DNA of 64,000 nucleotides from Dirofilaria immitis (taxonomy: Eukaryota; Nematoda; Chromadorea; Rhabditida; Onchocercidae): contig JAKNDB010000068.1 of the NCBI GenBank assembly GCA_024305405.1, forward strand, positions 1,420,501 to 1,484,500, read 5' to 3'. The notes beneath the pieces are model-generated. The model was not told the DNA's origin and did no database searches. It saw nothing but the letters and a program-made list of their open reading frames with translations. Within the stretch, counting starts at the first letter, position 1, and each line of letters opens with the position of its first letter. Below, in pieces: positions 1 to 12,309 of the stretch. The translations under genes were made by a program, and so were the position numbers.

Positions 1-1083
1 GAGATAAATGAAATGATAAAAGTGATAATTCTCGAATGATATCGATTAGTAAATATTTTTATTTTTTCTTTTTAAATTTAACAATCAAATTTATTTGTTA
101 CTATGAAATTCTATCGATTCAAAAATTAAGTTAATAAACTTAATGCTTGCACTTTACTTACTAAATAAGATAGCACTTCACAGTTTTTTTTTCGAGAATG
201 AAAATTCAAGAAAAAGCAATGAAATAGAAAGAAGAGAGGGAGGGAGAGAAAGAGAGAGAGAGGAATGAAGGAAGAAAAAGATTATGATAACGATGATAAC
301 GATATTAATTTAGATCATAAAAAAAATTTTTTTTTCATTTTATCATAAATTATTATCATTTTCAAATAATCTTATTTTGTATGATTGGAATTTTTCTTGT
401 TTTTTTAAAATAATTTTTGAACTATGATCGAAATTTATTGATTAAAGGAATTTTTTCGTGTTTTTTAGAAAGATTTAATGATGCAAGTTTGATGATAAAA
501 ATTTATCGATAAAAAAATTCGATTAGTGATTAGTGATGAAATTTTGATAATGAGAATTTATTGATAAAAATATATTTATATATAGCTAACAAAGGTGTCA
601 ATGATTTAAAAAAAAAAAAATAAACTAACTATTTCGTAAATGAAAACTTTTGAAAATAAGCTGTAAAAAATTAACGGATGTAAAAAATTAGCGCCAGTCA
701 AAATGTGCAATTAAAAATGATGCAAAAAAATGCAACGATTCAATCGTTGCATTTTTTTCTGAAATTCGAAATTCGAATTATCATATATTATCAATTTAAT
801 CATACTGAAATTATCATTTAAGTTGGAAAAAGAAAAAATGTTCCCTTTTCCTTGTTTTCTTCCATTAGATTTGCTAACTGTTATTATTGTATTCATTTTT
901 TTTTATCTTTTTATTTTTGAAATGAATGGAATTTAAGATGAAAAGAGGAAATTTTTGAAATCGATTTTTAATAAAATTTTTAGGCGGAAGTATATAGCGA
1001 AAAAAGAATCAAAGAAGAAAAGACGATTATACAATTTCAATGTCAATTATACGAAATGGACTAGCAGTAAAACAATGTTGAAT

Positions 1084-1172
1084 GATGATTATGACGATGA
1101 TGATGATTATGATGATGATAATGATGATGATGATGATGATAACGATGATGTTGATAATGATGATAATTGATG
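1084..1172. repeat. GAT/GAC trinucleotide microsatellite
   Basis: A run of GAT, GAC and AAT triplets. In one frame it reads as a long Asp stretch, which explains a short open frame here; nothing else suggests a protein. Confidence 0.85.
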
Positions 1173-1861
1173 ATAGTGGGATGATATTTAACAAAATTTT
1201 TAAACTTTAACATTTTCAAAAATCTTTTAGAAAATGATAATGCAAAAGTGTAAGCGATAGTTTAATTTTTCGAGGAAAAAAAACTTTAAAAAATTATTTT
1301 AATAAATTTAGAAATGAAACTAAATTTTAAATATATAATTGGAATAATTTTACAATATTACTATTTGATAATTTTACGAAAAAATTTTTATCAAAATTTG
1401 GTATAAATGTTAATTTCCTTTTTTTTTTTTTTTTGAGAATAATATTTCTCAAAAAAAAAAAAATGTAATTAATTAATTGATTTCTTCTCTTTTAGGTGTA
1501 ATTTTTTTCCAAATGCTAATCTTTTTTCAAACATTTTTTTCTGCCTTTTAAAATGAAATAATTGGAATGAAAAATGAAAGCTTTTTTTTCGCAAAAAAAC
1601 TTCTGTAAGAAATTATAAAAAAAATTTAATCCTTTCCCTATTTTCTCTTCATTTTTCATTTTTTCATTCTTCTTTTTCTGTTCATTAATTAAAATAGGAA
1701 ATGAATGAAAACATATATTGTTAGGATGTCGTGAAAAAAAAATAACTTTTTAATTAAACGAAAAAAAAAAGTCGATCATAAAAGTATATTTATGTAGATT
1801 ATGTTGCATGAAAAAAATTTAAAATTCCTAAAATACCGTATATTCCACTCGTTATTTCATT

Positions 1862-2060
1862 CATTATTCGTTATTTGAATTGATAATATTGATAAAAAAT
1901 TTTCACTAATAATCATATCAATATTATCGTGAAAAATTTCAATAATTACAATTATCAAATCTCATTATTCGTTATTTGAATTGATAATATTGATAAAAAA
2001 ATTTTCGCTAATAATCATATCGATATTATCATGAAAAATTTCAATAATTACAATTATTAG
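1862..2060. repeat. Two-copy tandem duplication, 101-bp unit
   Basis: A block beginning with CATTATTCGTTATTTGAATT at 1862 recurs at 1963 with only a few substitutions and a one-base poly-A length change. Each copy also contains internal inverted similarity (AATATTGAT / ATCAATATT), so it could fold locally. Confidence 0.85.
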
Positions 2061-3151
2061 GCCTAAATTTGAATTAAATCTAAGCATGCAATTTGAATTT
2101 AATTTAAGGAGTTTAAAAAGAAAAGGAAAAAAGAAGCCAACAAGAAATGATTGCGTTATTCGAATATGAAAATAAATTTATCCGGATATCCGATAAAAAC
2201 ACATTTAATAATTTTTTCGTTTTCTTTTTTCTTTTCAAACAAATGAAGTTAATCATAAATTTGTCTTAAAACGAAATTAAATTCCAATAATTCCTTTTTT
2301 TTCTTTCTGTTTCATATTTTTACGATTTTTTGAAATTTTTCAAAAATTTAAATTGATTTTTGAACTATTTCGTAATTTTACAAATTCATAAATTATGCAA
2401 AAATATTAATTAATCACAAATTATTATCAAAAATTTTGATTATAAAATTTAATTAAAATATTTGCTTACATACTTAATAAGTATCATTTATCAAAGGAAA
2501 AAAAAAGAGAAGTAGCAAATTAGCAAATCAAATTATTCATAATATTAAAATTTGATTTTGCACTACAATATAATTCTGATAAAAAATTTTTCAACTGATA
2601 ATTTTCGTTTTCTTTTTTTTTTGTCTTTAATCAATGATAATTGTTAAAATTTTTTTCTACTTAAAATCATCATAACAAGAAAAAAAAAAAACAAACAATT
2701 CATACGATTATGCTAAATTATTATACCATTCGTTAGTAGCATAAAAGATAAATTAGTAGCATAAAAGATAAATAGCAAAAGGAGAAAACGAAATAGAAAA
2801 AACCGAAGAAATAATTTTAAATATAAAAAAATAAGTATTTGTTATTTGTTAAAATTTATTATCAACGAATGTATAAGAAATGTAAAAATTATTCTCTTTT
2901 TATTTTTCCAAATAATTTTTCTGAAAAAAATTTTTCGTTTTTTTTGCAATAATTTTTGCGGAAAATTTCCTTCGTCTATTTAGTTGTTCAGAAGGAAAAG
3001 AGAAAATTTTGCAAATTTCAATTTTTAACTAATAAATTTTCGTATGATACAAAATGTCATGGCAATACTTCCTTCCCGTTTGTGTGCATAGTTTTAATGG
3101 TGAAAATTTTTGAAGAATAAAAATGATGTTAAAAAAAAAAGAAAAAGAATG

Positions 3152-3392
3152 ATAGGAATTTTAGACATTGAATTTATAAATAAATCATTATGATTTAAAA
3201 TTGAGTATATCAATTCCAATATCATTTGTAAGCTCTTTTTTCTTTCCAGCTCATCATCGTAGCAAATCGAAAAGGAATAGGAATTTTAGACATTGAATTT
3301 ATAAATAAATCATTATGATTTAAAATTGAGTATATCAATTCCAATATCATTTGTAAGCTCTTTTTTCTTTCCAGCTCATCATCGTAGCAAAC
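3152..3392. repeat. Two-copy tandem duplication, 125-bp unit
   Basis: The block starting ATAGGAATTTTAGACATTG at 3152 recurs at 3277 and is almost identical over 115 bases or more, implying a recent duplication. No coding signal. Confidence 0.88.
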
Positions 3393-4109
3393 CATTTTAG
3401 AAAAGTTAAAATGTAATTTCCATTAAAATCAGATTGACAATTTTTATGAGATAATAAAAAAAAAATAAATATTTCTCGAAAATATTTCTCGAAATATATT
3501 TCAATATGAAAAGAATTTTCGTTCTTTTTTCGGCCCATAATAATTTGAATAATACAAAAATGAAAAAATAATAAGTTGTAAAAATAAACTGAACAAAAAT
3601 TTTAGCATAATATTTACATATTTATATAATCGAATAATTGACAAGACTTCCGACATACTATTAACTTTATATTTATAGTTTTTATCATTTTATATTTTAT
3701 CATTTATCAATGAAAAATGAAACTATCCGATAAAAAATTTTGAATTAGCAATATTTTGATAATTATTTAACGAAATATGTTGTAATAGAAGTAGATCTTT
3801 ATTTTTTCAATTTTTTAATAATAATGAAATTTAAATTCCCACTGATATTTATCAGTGTAAATGATCAATTTTAAATTTTTGTATTATAATAATAAAATTT
3901 TTAATTTATTTTTATTTATACTTATGAGGTGTAAAAATTATTCGGATAAAGTATCAACAAATTTTTACAATTCATTCGTTTAATTTCTAATAAACTAAAT
4001 ATTTATATTTATTATCAATTTTAGTGCTAAATCCTGAAATTAAATTTTGAATTATTTTAGGAGAAAATATAGAAAAAATAAAGAAATAATAAATATAACT
4101 TATTCTTAA

Positions 4110-4590
4110 TATAAACTGATGAAAAGCAATATGATAATTGAGCTTTGAATTATTTTATGCCTAAATAAAAAAATAAAAATTGACTTATTTTTTTGACCTA
4201 TAAACCTAAAACATGATATGGTAATTGAGTTTGGAATTATTTCCTGCATTAATATAAAAATAATAATTGACGTATTTTTTGACCTATGACCCTGAAGCAT
4301 GATATAATAATTGAATTTGGAACTATTTCCTGTACTAATATAAAAATAAAAATTGATATCATATTTTGTTAACCTTGAAGCATGTTGATAGTAATAACTA
4401 AACTTTCAATTATTTTACGCAAAAATATAAAAATAAAAATTACCGTATAGAAAATAAATTAACATCTTATTTTGTGACCTTTAACCTTGAAGTATAAATA
4501 GAGTAATTAATTACCATTTTAAATTATTCTATATAAAATGATAGAGAAGTAAAAATTGACATCTTATTTTTTGACAGATCTTATTTAATG
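4110..4590. repeat. Degenerate tandem repeat, roughly 85-100 bp unit
   Basis: About five diverged copies of a unit containing a GCATGATAT-like start, TAATTGA, GGAATTATTTCCTG, AATAAAAATTGA and TATTTTTTGACCT. Copies drift in length, so this is an old array. No coding signal. Confidence 0.65.
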
Positions 4591-4754
4591 CTAAAAGTTT
4601 TTGACATTACACAATAACACGATAACGATGATATTTTGATATTTTATGCATAAATTAAAAAGAAAAAATAAATTAATAATATATATGTGGCATAGATAGA
4701 TATATATCAATATTATCATAATATTAATGTTTGATAATATCATTAAATTTTGCA

Positions 4755-4990
4755 TGACTTTAGCTATCAATAATTTATACATTCATACATCGTTAAATAA
4801 TGATAATTTTTTATTACCATTATTATCTATTATATTTCTTATCATATGCATATATTGCTCCATATAAAACTTATAAAAATAATGACCTTAGCTATCAATA
4901 ATTTATACATTCATACATCGTTAAATAATGATAATTTTTTATTACCATTATCATCTTATCATATGCATATTGCTCCATACAAAACATATA
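4755..4990. repeat. Two-copy tandem duplication, 128-bp spacing
   Basis: TGACYTTAGCTATCAATAAT and the following 90 or so bases occur at 4755 and again at 4883 with very few changes. Confidence 0.85.
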
Positions 4991-5449
4991 AAACTTAATA
5001 ATTTTAATTAATTTCATTAATTAACTTTCAATTCATATTATAAGAAATGAATTATAAAAATCCAAAGTTACTATACAAATATATATATATATATATACAC
5101 ATAAATTTCTTCTAATTTTCAATTTAACCTTTTAATTTATATTTTATAAATAAAAAATTTAACAATAAAGATAGGAAATACTAGTGATAAGTTGATAAGT
5201 TAAACATAGCAACAAATATGATAAGTTATCAGATAATTGAAATTATCCTAAATATCATATGATTTGTATAGCAATGCGAAACTATTGATATAGTTTAATT
5301 TATTGATTGTTTCTATAAAATGTGCATAATTATGATAACACTAAGATAAGAAGATTTATATTAATGAGAAGTGTAAAAATGAAAAAATTATTTTTGTTTA
5401 ATAAAATTACAAAAATATTCTAAAAATTATATATGCAAAAATTCGAATA

Positions 5450-5660
5450 ATTTAATTTTAATTACGCTAATTATTATCGTAATTTTATTCTATTAATTTG
5501 ATTTAATCTCAATTACGCTAATTATCATCATAATTTTATCATATGAATTTAATTCAGTCTTAATTACATTAACTATCATCATAATTTTATCGTATGAATT
5601 TAATTTAATCTTAATTATATTAATTATAACCACAATTTTATTGTATGAGTTTAGTTCAAT
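5450..5660. repeat. Degenerate tandem repeat, about 60-bp unit
   Basis: Roughly four copies of a unit of the form TTAATTAC-n-TTAA-TATCATCATAATTTTAT-n-TGAATTTAATT. Visible by eye, moderately diverged. Confidence 0.6.
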
Positions 5661-6138
5661 TTAATTCAATCATTCTAAATATATATTTAATATTATAATT
5701 ATTCAAATAAATAATTCAACTAAATATATATATATACATAATATATACTAAAAATAAATTAACTAATATATACTAGAAATATATATTCAACTAAAATATA
5801 TATATATATATATGTATTTCAATTAATATGTTAATTTAATAATAATATTATGATTGGTAAAAAAATAATTGACAAAAATACATTGACAAAAATAAATAAA
5901 TAAATAAAAAACGAATACAAATATTTGGCAGCTAATTGTGTTTGTGTACGTAATTTGAAAGAAAGAATAAATTAATTAATAATTTATTTACTTCTTTTCT
6001 TATTGATGCAAATATTTGTTCTTCTTTGATGATGAATAATAATTAATTATTTTTCATCATCAGCAGCAAAAAAGTTTTTTTCTTGAAAAAATATTGCAAA
6101 CGAAAATACGGATCAATTTGTCTGATCAAAATAGCAAT

Positions 6139-6365
6139 GATTATAGTAATAATAATACTAATAATAATAATGATAATGATAATAATGACAACTATAATAA
6201 TAATATTATTAATAATGATAATAACAACATTAGTAATAATAATAATAATATTTATAATGATAATGTGAATATGAATAATAGGAATAGTAAATAATAATAA
6301 TAATAGTAATAATAATAACAATAATAAATAATAATAATAATAACAGTAATAATGATGATATGAAT
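6139..6365. repeat. AAT/ATA trinucleotide microsatellite, interrupted
   Basis: Dense AAT/TAA triplets with scattered GAT and AAC. It opens Asn-rich and Ile/Leu-rich frames on both strands that are artefacts of the repeat. Confidence 0.88.
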
Positions 6366-6741
6366 ATGAATAAATTTCAAAGAAATTTGCATACAATAAA
6401 TCTTGTATGCAATAAATTATTTATATAAAATTGTTACTCAATTTTCATTTCAATAATTAGAAGAAAAAGAAGTCAAATTTTATAAGGAAATAATGTTTAC
6501 ACAAAATAAATGTTTACATTTTCTGTTTACAAATAAATAATCAAATGGAACAAAAATGTTTGCATAAAAATTTTGTATTTATCGAATTTTTGTTTACATT
6601 TGCAAATTTCTTATTTACTCATTAGTTAGATGTTTATTCAGAATTTTTCTTGAATTTTTATTACTATTAAAGAATATTAAATGAAAAAAATTTGGAATAA
6701 AAAATAATCGATGATTCGTAATACATAATAATGAATATTAA

Positions 6742-6787
6742 GGCATAATAATAGTAATAACAGTAATAATAATAGTAATATAATAAT

Positions 6788-6827
<40 letters not shown>

Positions 6828-6890
6828 GTAACTAATAATAATAATAACAATAGCAATAATAATGATAACATGGAAGAAAATGATGATAAT
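6742..6890. repeat. AAT trinucleotide microsatellite
   Basis: A second interrupted AAT/TAG triplet tract, with an uninterrupted core near 6788-6827. Confidence 0.88.
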
Positions 6891-9075
6891 GAATTATGAT
6901 TTTTTTATCTTTAAACAAATACAAATTTAAGCTAAAAATGTAAACGATGAAATGCATATTTCCTCTAAATATAAATATTCGAAAAATAGAAACTGAATAA
7001 TTACTTCATTACTAATATATATATATTTTTATATTTATATTTAGAGGATATAAAATATCTATCATTTTTTTTAGAATAAATTTAAACAAAATTATAATTA
7101 AATTTTAAAGCAATATTTTTTGAATTATTAAATTCATTACTTGAAAATAACTCAAAATTGATTCATTATCATTTTATAAAAATAGAACAAAAAAGCTTAT
7201 TTTCCAATAAAAATCATTGAATACTAAATTATTCCAGTATAATAAATTAATCGTTCAAAAGATTATTTTTGAATTATTTTTAAGTAATTAAGTTCTAAAT
7301 TACTGGAAGAGGAAAAAAATTAAGGAATTTCTAGCATATCATAGAATATAAAAAATATCACTCCTTCTCTTTTTGATAAAAAAAAATTGAAATTCAATAT
7401 CAGAATTTATTATGTTCTCTTTGCTAAATTGAATTATGGTTTAAATTTAACAAATCTTTTTAAACTAACTTTTAATTACTAATTTTAGCATTAGGCTGTA
7501 AAATAGGATGTAAAAATTAATTTAAAGATAGAAATTAATGTTTTTTTCACGATTGATTTTAATCGAATAATCGAGATAAATTGATAAAGATAAATTAATA
7601 TATCAGTGGAACAGATTTGAACTTAAAATTTCAATATTTTCAAATTTTCTTACTATTTTCAGTTTTTATAATTTACAAGCTAAATTTTTAGTAAATATTA
7701 AATTAAGGCAAAAGTATGATTCCAAATTTTGTATTTAAATTCAAATTTGATCCTATTATATCCCATATGAATTGCTAATTCATTCATTGATTTGAAATAT
7801 TTTAAAAAGATTTCAATTAATATATAATTTTTAGCAGACAGTAAAAACGATCATACAAATGATATACATTTAAGTATTTAAGTATTCGATATCATCTAAT
7901 AATTCATGAATAAATGATTAATCATAATTTTAACAATTATTATATACCAATTCCTATTATAATAAAATAAAAACTTCCATTATTAATTAAATAATTTATA
8001 CACAAGTATAAATGCTAATTTTTAATTAATTACTGATAACGCGAGTGTAAATACTAATTGTTAATTAAGTACTGATAAAGAACACGGTCAACTATAAGAT
8101 TAAAATATTATTATTTTCGATTTTATACGTAAAAGATTAATTAAATTTTAGCATTTCTTTTCCAATTACTTTTTAATATTCGAATTTTGTAACTTAAACA
8201 ATTAATCAAATTTCATTAATCAAATTCCAATTTTTCTTCTCAATTACTTTTTATTACTTATATATTTGATTAGTAGTTTTTTTTTTATCTTTTGCTCCAT
8301 CGTTTCCTTTTCTATTCCATTTCTTTCTTTCTTTCTTTCTTTTTCTTTGCAATTTTGAAAAATTAAAATAACAAAAAAAAATAATAATTAATTAAAATAA
8401 TAAATAAAAAAAGCGATGAAGAAGGAATGAGTTGAGGAAGGAATGAGGAGGAACAACGAAGATGAGAATGGATGGAAGAAAGAAATAAACAAAAATTTAA
8501 CAGCTGTTTACAAAAAAAAAAAAAAATTTTAGTCCTAAAATTTTTCTTTTTCCTTTTTTCCCTCAAACTCTTTAGTTATATAAATTTTCAAAATAATACT
8601 TTTTAAAAAAAAAAGCCAAAAAAATTGTTTTATTTCTTTGATATTTTCTTTTTTTTTTCACGAAATGTTTTTAATTTTTATTTTTCTGTTTTTCGTAATT
8701 ATTTTTAATTTCTAATTTTTGTTATTTTATGCTTTTGTTTTTTTTGTAAATTTTATTTTTATTTATTTAATAAAAGTTTTATGTTTTTTTTTATCGTTTC
8801 TCTTTTTTTTTTCGCTTTCGCTTTGCTTTTTAATAAAATGTTTACAATGAATGATAGATAAATAAATAAATGGATGAATTAGTTCAAAACATATCTTTTA
8901 GCAAAATAAAAAAAAAAGTGAAAAATGAGAAAAAAAAAAGAAAATTAAATGAAAAATGAATGGATGGACGGTTCGGATGAAAAAGATGAAAGAAAAAAAA
9001 GTGAGAAAAATAAGAATTTTTAAAACTATTTCACATTTCAATCGATCTCTGTCCGTTCGTATTTCGGTACTGAGC

Positions 9076-9473
9076 AATAGTAATTCGAAATATTTAATCA
9101 TTAAGTATGTTTGGTATTAAGAATAGTAGTTTGAAATATTTAATTATTAAGTATGTTTAGTATTGAGAATAATAATTCGAAATATTTAATCATTAAGTTT
9201 GTTTGGTATTAAGAATAATAGTTGAAATAATTAATTATTAAGTATGTTTGGTATTAAGAATAGTAATTTGAAATATTGAGTTATTAAGTATGCTTGGCAT
9301 TGAGAATAACAATTCGAAATATTGAGTTATTAAATATGCTTCGTATTGAGAATAATAATTCGAAATATTTAATCATTAAGTATTTTTGGTATTAAGAATA
9401 GTAATTCGAAATATTTAATTATTAAGTATGTTTGGTATTGAGAATAATAATTCAAATATTGAGTTATTAAGTA
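9076..9473. repeat. 46-bp minisatellite, about 9 copies
   Basis: Tandem copies of a unit beginning AATAGTAATTCGAAATATTT and ending TATGTTTGGTATTAAG. Consensus length is 46 bp. Copies alternate between two flavours (TTTAATCATTAAG versus TTGAGTTATTAAG, and GTATTAAG versus GTATTGAG), which suggests a higher-order history. No open frame persists through it. Confidence 0.88.
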
Positions 9474-10467
9474 TAAAATTTGTAATTTGCTTCAATGCTT
9501 AATTTTATAATTTTAGATTTTTAATTTTTAATCTAGTAATAAATATTATCAGTTATGATAAAGCATGGATTAAAATCGATTGAATTACTATCAGTTATAC
9601 AACTCAGTGCTTTTTTTCTAATTTTTATATAAATTATTTGTTTCATTGTTTATTTATTTACTTATTTATTTATTTATTTTCTTTCTCTCTCTCCTCTCTC
9701 TCTCTCTCTCTGTCACTGTTTCTTCGCTATTTTATTTACTATTTGCAAATAATTATGCGAAGAAAATCGAAATAATTTAATTAATTAATTTCAAGTAACA
9801 GATATGGTAAAATAGTAGTAATTAGATGAATCTTTAAAAAATGGAATAAAATTGAAGGAAAAAAAGTAAACAAAAAAGAATGCGAATGAAATAAGCCAAA
9901 AAACTTTGCGAATAATTAAACTTTGGAAGTAATTAAGTTTTGGAAATAATTAATAGAATACATTGAACAGTTTGTACTAACATAATTAATTGAATTATTT
10001 AACAATGCGTAATTATTTATCTTTAAAATAATGCAAGAAAAAAAATTCAATGTAAAATTTTTAATAGACATGACAATTCATTGATAGCATTATCAATAAT
10101 TATAATTAACTTATCAGACAAATAAAAATTATCATTTTGAGACAAAATAAAAAAATGAAATTAGCAATGATTAATTTTTACATTTAAACTTTTATTTTAA
10201 ATTACCATAGTAAAATCGGAAGCTTATTTATCAATAATATAAAAGAAAAAAAAAGAGTTCATTAATAATTCATCAATTTTCCCATTTCAATGATTATTTT
10301 ATTTCTAATTTTTTATTTGTTTTTTTTTTGTTTTACTATTTTTAATTTTCATCAGATAAATGGGAAGAAAGTCATTTATGCATGAATGCATAAATAATTA
10401 GCAAATGCTAATTTATTAGTAACTAAAAGATGGTAAATTTAGTTAAAATGAATAAATTTAACGGTCC

Positions 10468-10612
10468 ATTTCCTATTTATAATTAATATTTCATTCCATT
10501 CCCGATTTACAATTAATAATCCATTCCATTTCTTATTTATAATTAATATTTGATTTCATTTCCTATTTATAATTAATGTTTGATTTCATTTCCTATTTAT
10601 AATCAATATTTT
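10468..10612. repeat. Tandem repeat, about 33-bp unit, 5 copies
   Basis: Repeated CATTTCCTATTTATAATTAA followed by TATTTGATTT-type spacers. Units differ by a few substitutions. Confidence 0.75.
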
Positions 10613-12305
10613 ATATAAAAATAATTAATTTACAACAAATCCGCAAATTTACATTTTATTATTGAAAAATATAAGTATTGACGTAAATATATGATTTAAT
10701 TGCTACAAACATACATTATTCGTTGATTAGAAACAATTAAAATATCGCAAATAATAAGTTTGCTAAGACTTTACTAATCTAAGTCTAATGTTTATTTATG
10801 TAAAATAATTCATATATAAATATGAAAGCAAACTTAAATAAATAAACAAAATCATTGAATAAATTGATCGATATCATATTATCATGAAAAAGAAAGAGAT
10901 AAACAAAATAATATATTATAAAATAAAGTTGATAAAAAAATTATTCTAATTTTTAATTCGAATTATTTTCAATAATAATAATAATCTTTTCCAACAATTT
11001 TCTTTCACATATTTATTAGGCATAGTATAAAAAAAAAAAATAAAATAAATAAAAATACGTAGATATATTTACAAATACTTTGTAAAAAAAAAAAAAAATG
11101 AATTACTAAATAAATATTTAATTAGTATAATAAAATTTAAATGAATAAATATTATTTTAATGATAAATATTTATTTTATTTTTTTGTTTTTATTTTTTCT
11201 TTATTCATTATTGTATTTCATTTTAAAAAAAAAAAAAATTACAATTCTAAATAATAATTTCTGATTAATCTATTGGTTTTTTTTAAGGATAGCCTTTTTT
11301 TTGCTAATTTTCTTAAGTATATTTACAATATGCTATCTTATATATTGATTTAAATGGAAGAAAAATTTAGCAAAAAAAGAAAGTCGATCATAATTATTTT
11401 ATCCAAAAATGAATTGAAAGAAAAAAAGATAGAAAAATGCAGAAAGAGTAAGAATAAAAATGAAACATTGATTTTTATGTTTTATTCAAATTTTAGAAAC
11501 GAATTAGAACATACGAGAATGATTAGGAATTAAAATGAATTATTGATTTTTATATTTAATTTAAATTTAAATACTGAATTAGTTATTTTTTTTTTTTTTT
11601 GTATTACAAAGAATTGTTTAGTTAGTCAAAAATGATGAATAAATAATATATGCATAAATTATCAACAATGAAATTAATCAAAATTTAAAATATATTTAAT
11701 AAGAAATTAATCGTAATTTAAAGTATATCAAAGTATTGATTTAATTATGATAACTTTAAATTATTAAACTTATTTGAAAAAAATTATCTTTATAAATATA
11801 TTTTAAATTAGAAGGAGAAAGATAATGATTAATCGGATAGATGAATTTCTTTATCGAGAAAGCGTAAAATTTATAAAGCAATTAAATTGAATCGAAATTA
11901 TTTGCGTAGTCAGAGTATAAATTAATGAAACAATTAATATAAAAATTATAATGCTCGAGAGTACTAATAATAGAAATCGTTGTAATGGACGAGAGTATAA
12001 ATTAACAAAGTAGTTAATATGAAAAAAATCATTTTAACAGTTGTTAAATTAGATGATAAATGAATGCGTTTTAATAAAAAAAAATAGATGCTTATCATAT
12101 AAACATGTTATTTAGTACACAATCATGATATTGTCAATAATCATGCTCGATATATTCTTGATTTTAACGATCGAGAAATTCTGAGAATCATCGATTGATG
12201 AATGTAATAGGATTCGTGATAATAGTAGATTATTAGTATTATGATATAAAGTGATAATTTATTATCATATTAACAATAAACAAATAATTCAACTTTTTTT
12301 TTTCT

Positions 12306-12307
12306 AG
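12306..12307 (+). promoter_or_regulatory. Candidate trans-splice (or intron) acceptor of the globin gene
   Basis: A T-rich tract ending TTTTTTCTAG lies two bases before the globin start codon at 12310. Nematode genes commonly receive a spliced leader at such a site just upstream of ATG. It could equally be an ordinary acceptor if an unseen 5' UTR exon exists. Confidence 0.4.
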
Positions 12308-12309
12308 AA

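Larger units (their letters stand above)
1..12300. other. AT-rich gene-poor region
   Basis: About 12.3 kb with no coding exon that I can support on either strand. The short open frames here are Asn/Ile/Leu/Asp runs produced by trinucleotide repeats or are AT-driven accidents without codon structure. It holds several local tandem duplications (listed separately), microsatellites, T/A homopolymers and CT-rich tracts (near 9680-9710). It may be the 5' intergenic region of the globin gene; no promoter can be placed with confidence. Confidence 0.7.

Noticed and set aside
6043..6396. 117-codon Ile/Leu-rich frame
   Set aside because: Produced by the AAT/ATA microsatellite; no start context, no partner exons.
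9076..9473. CRISPR-like array
   Set aside because: Units are directly abutting diverged minisatellite copies without unique spacers, in a eukaryotic sequence.
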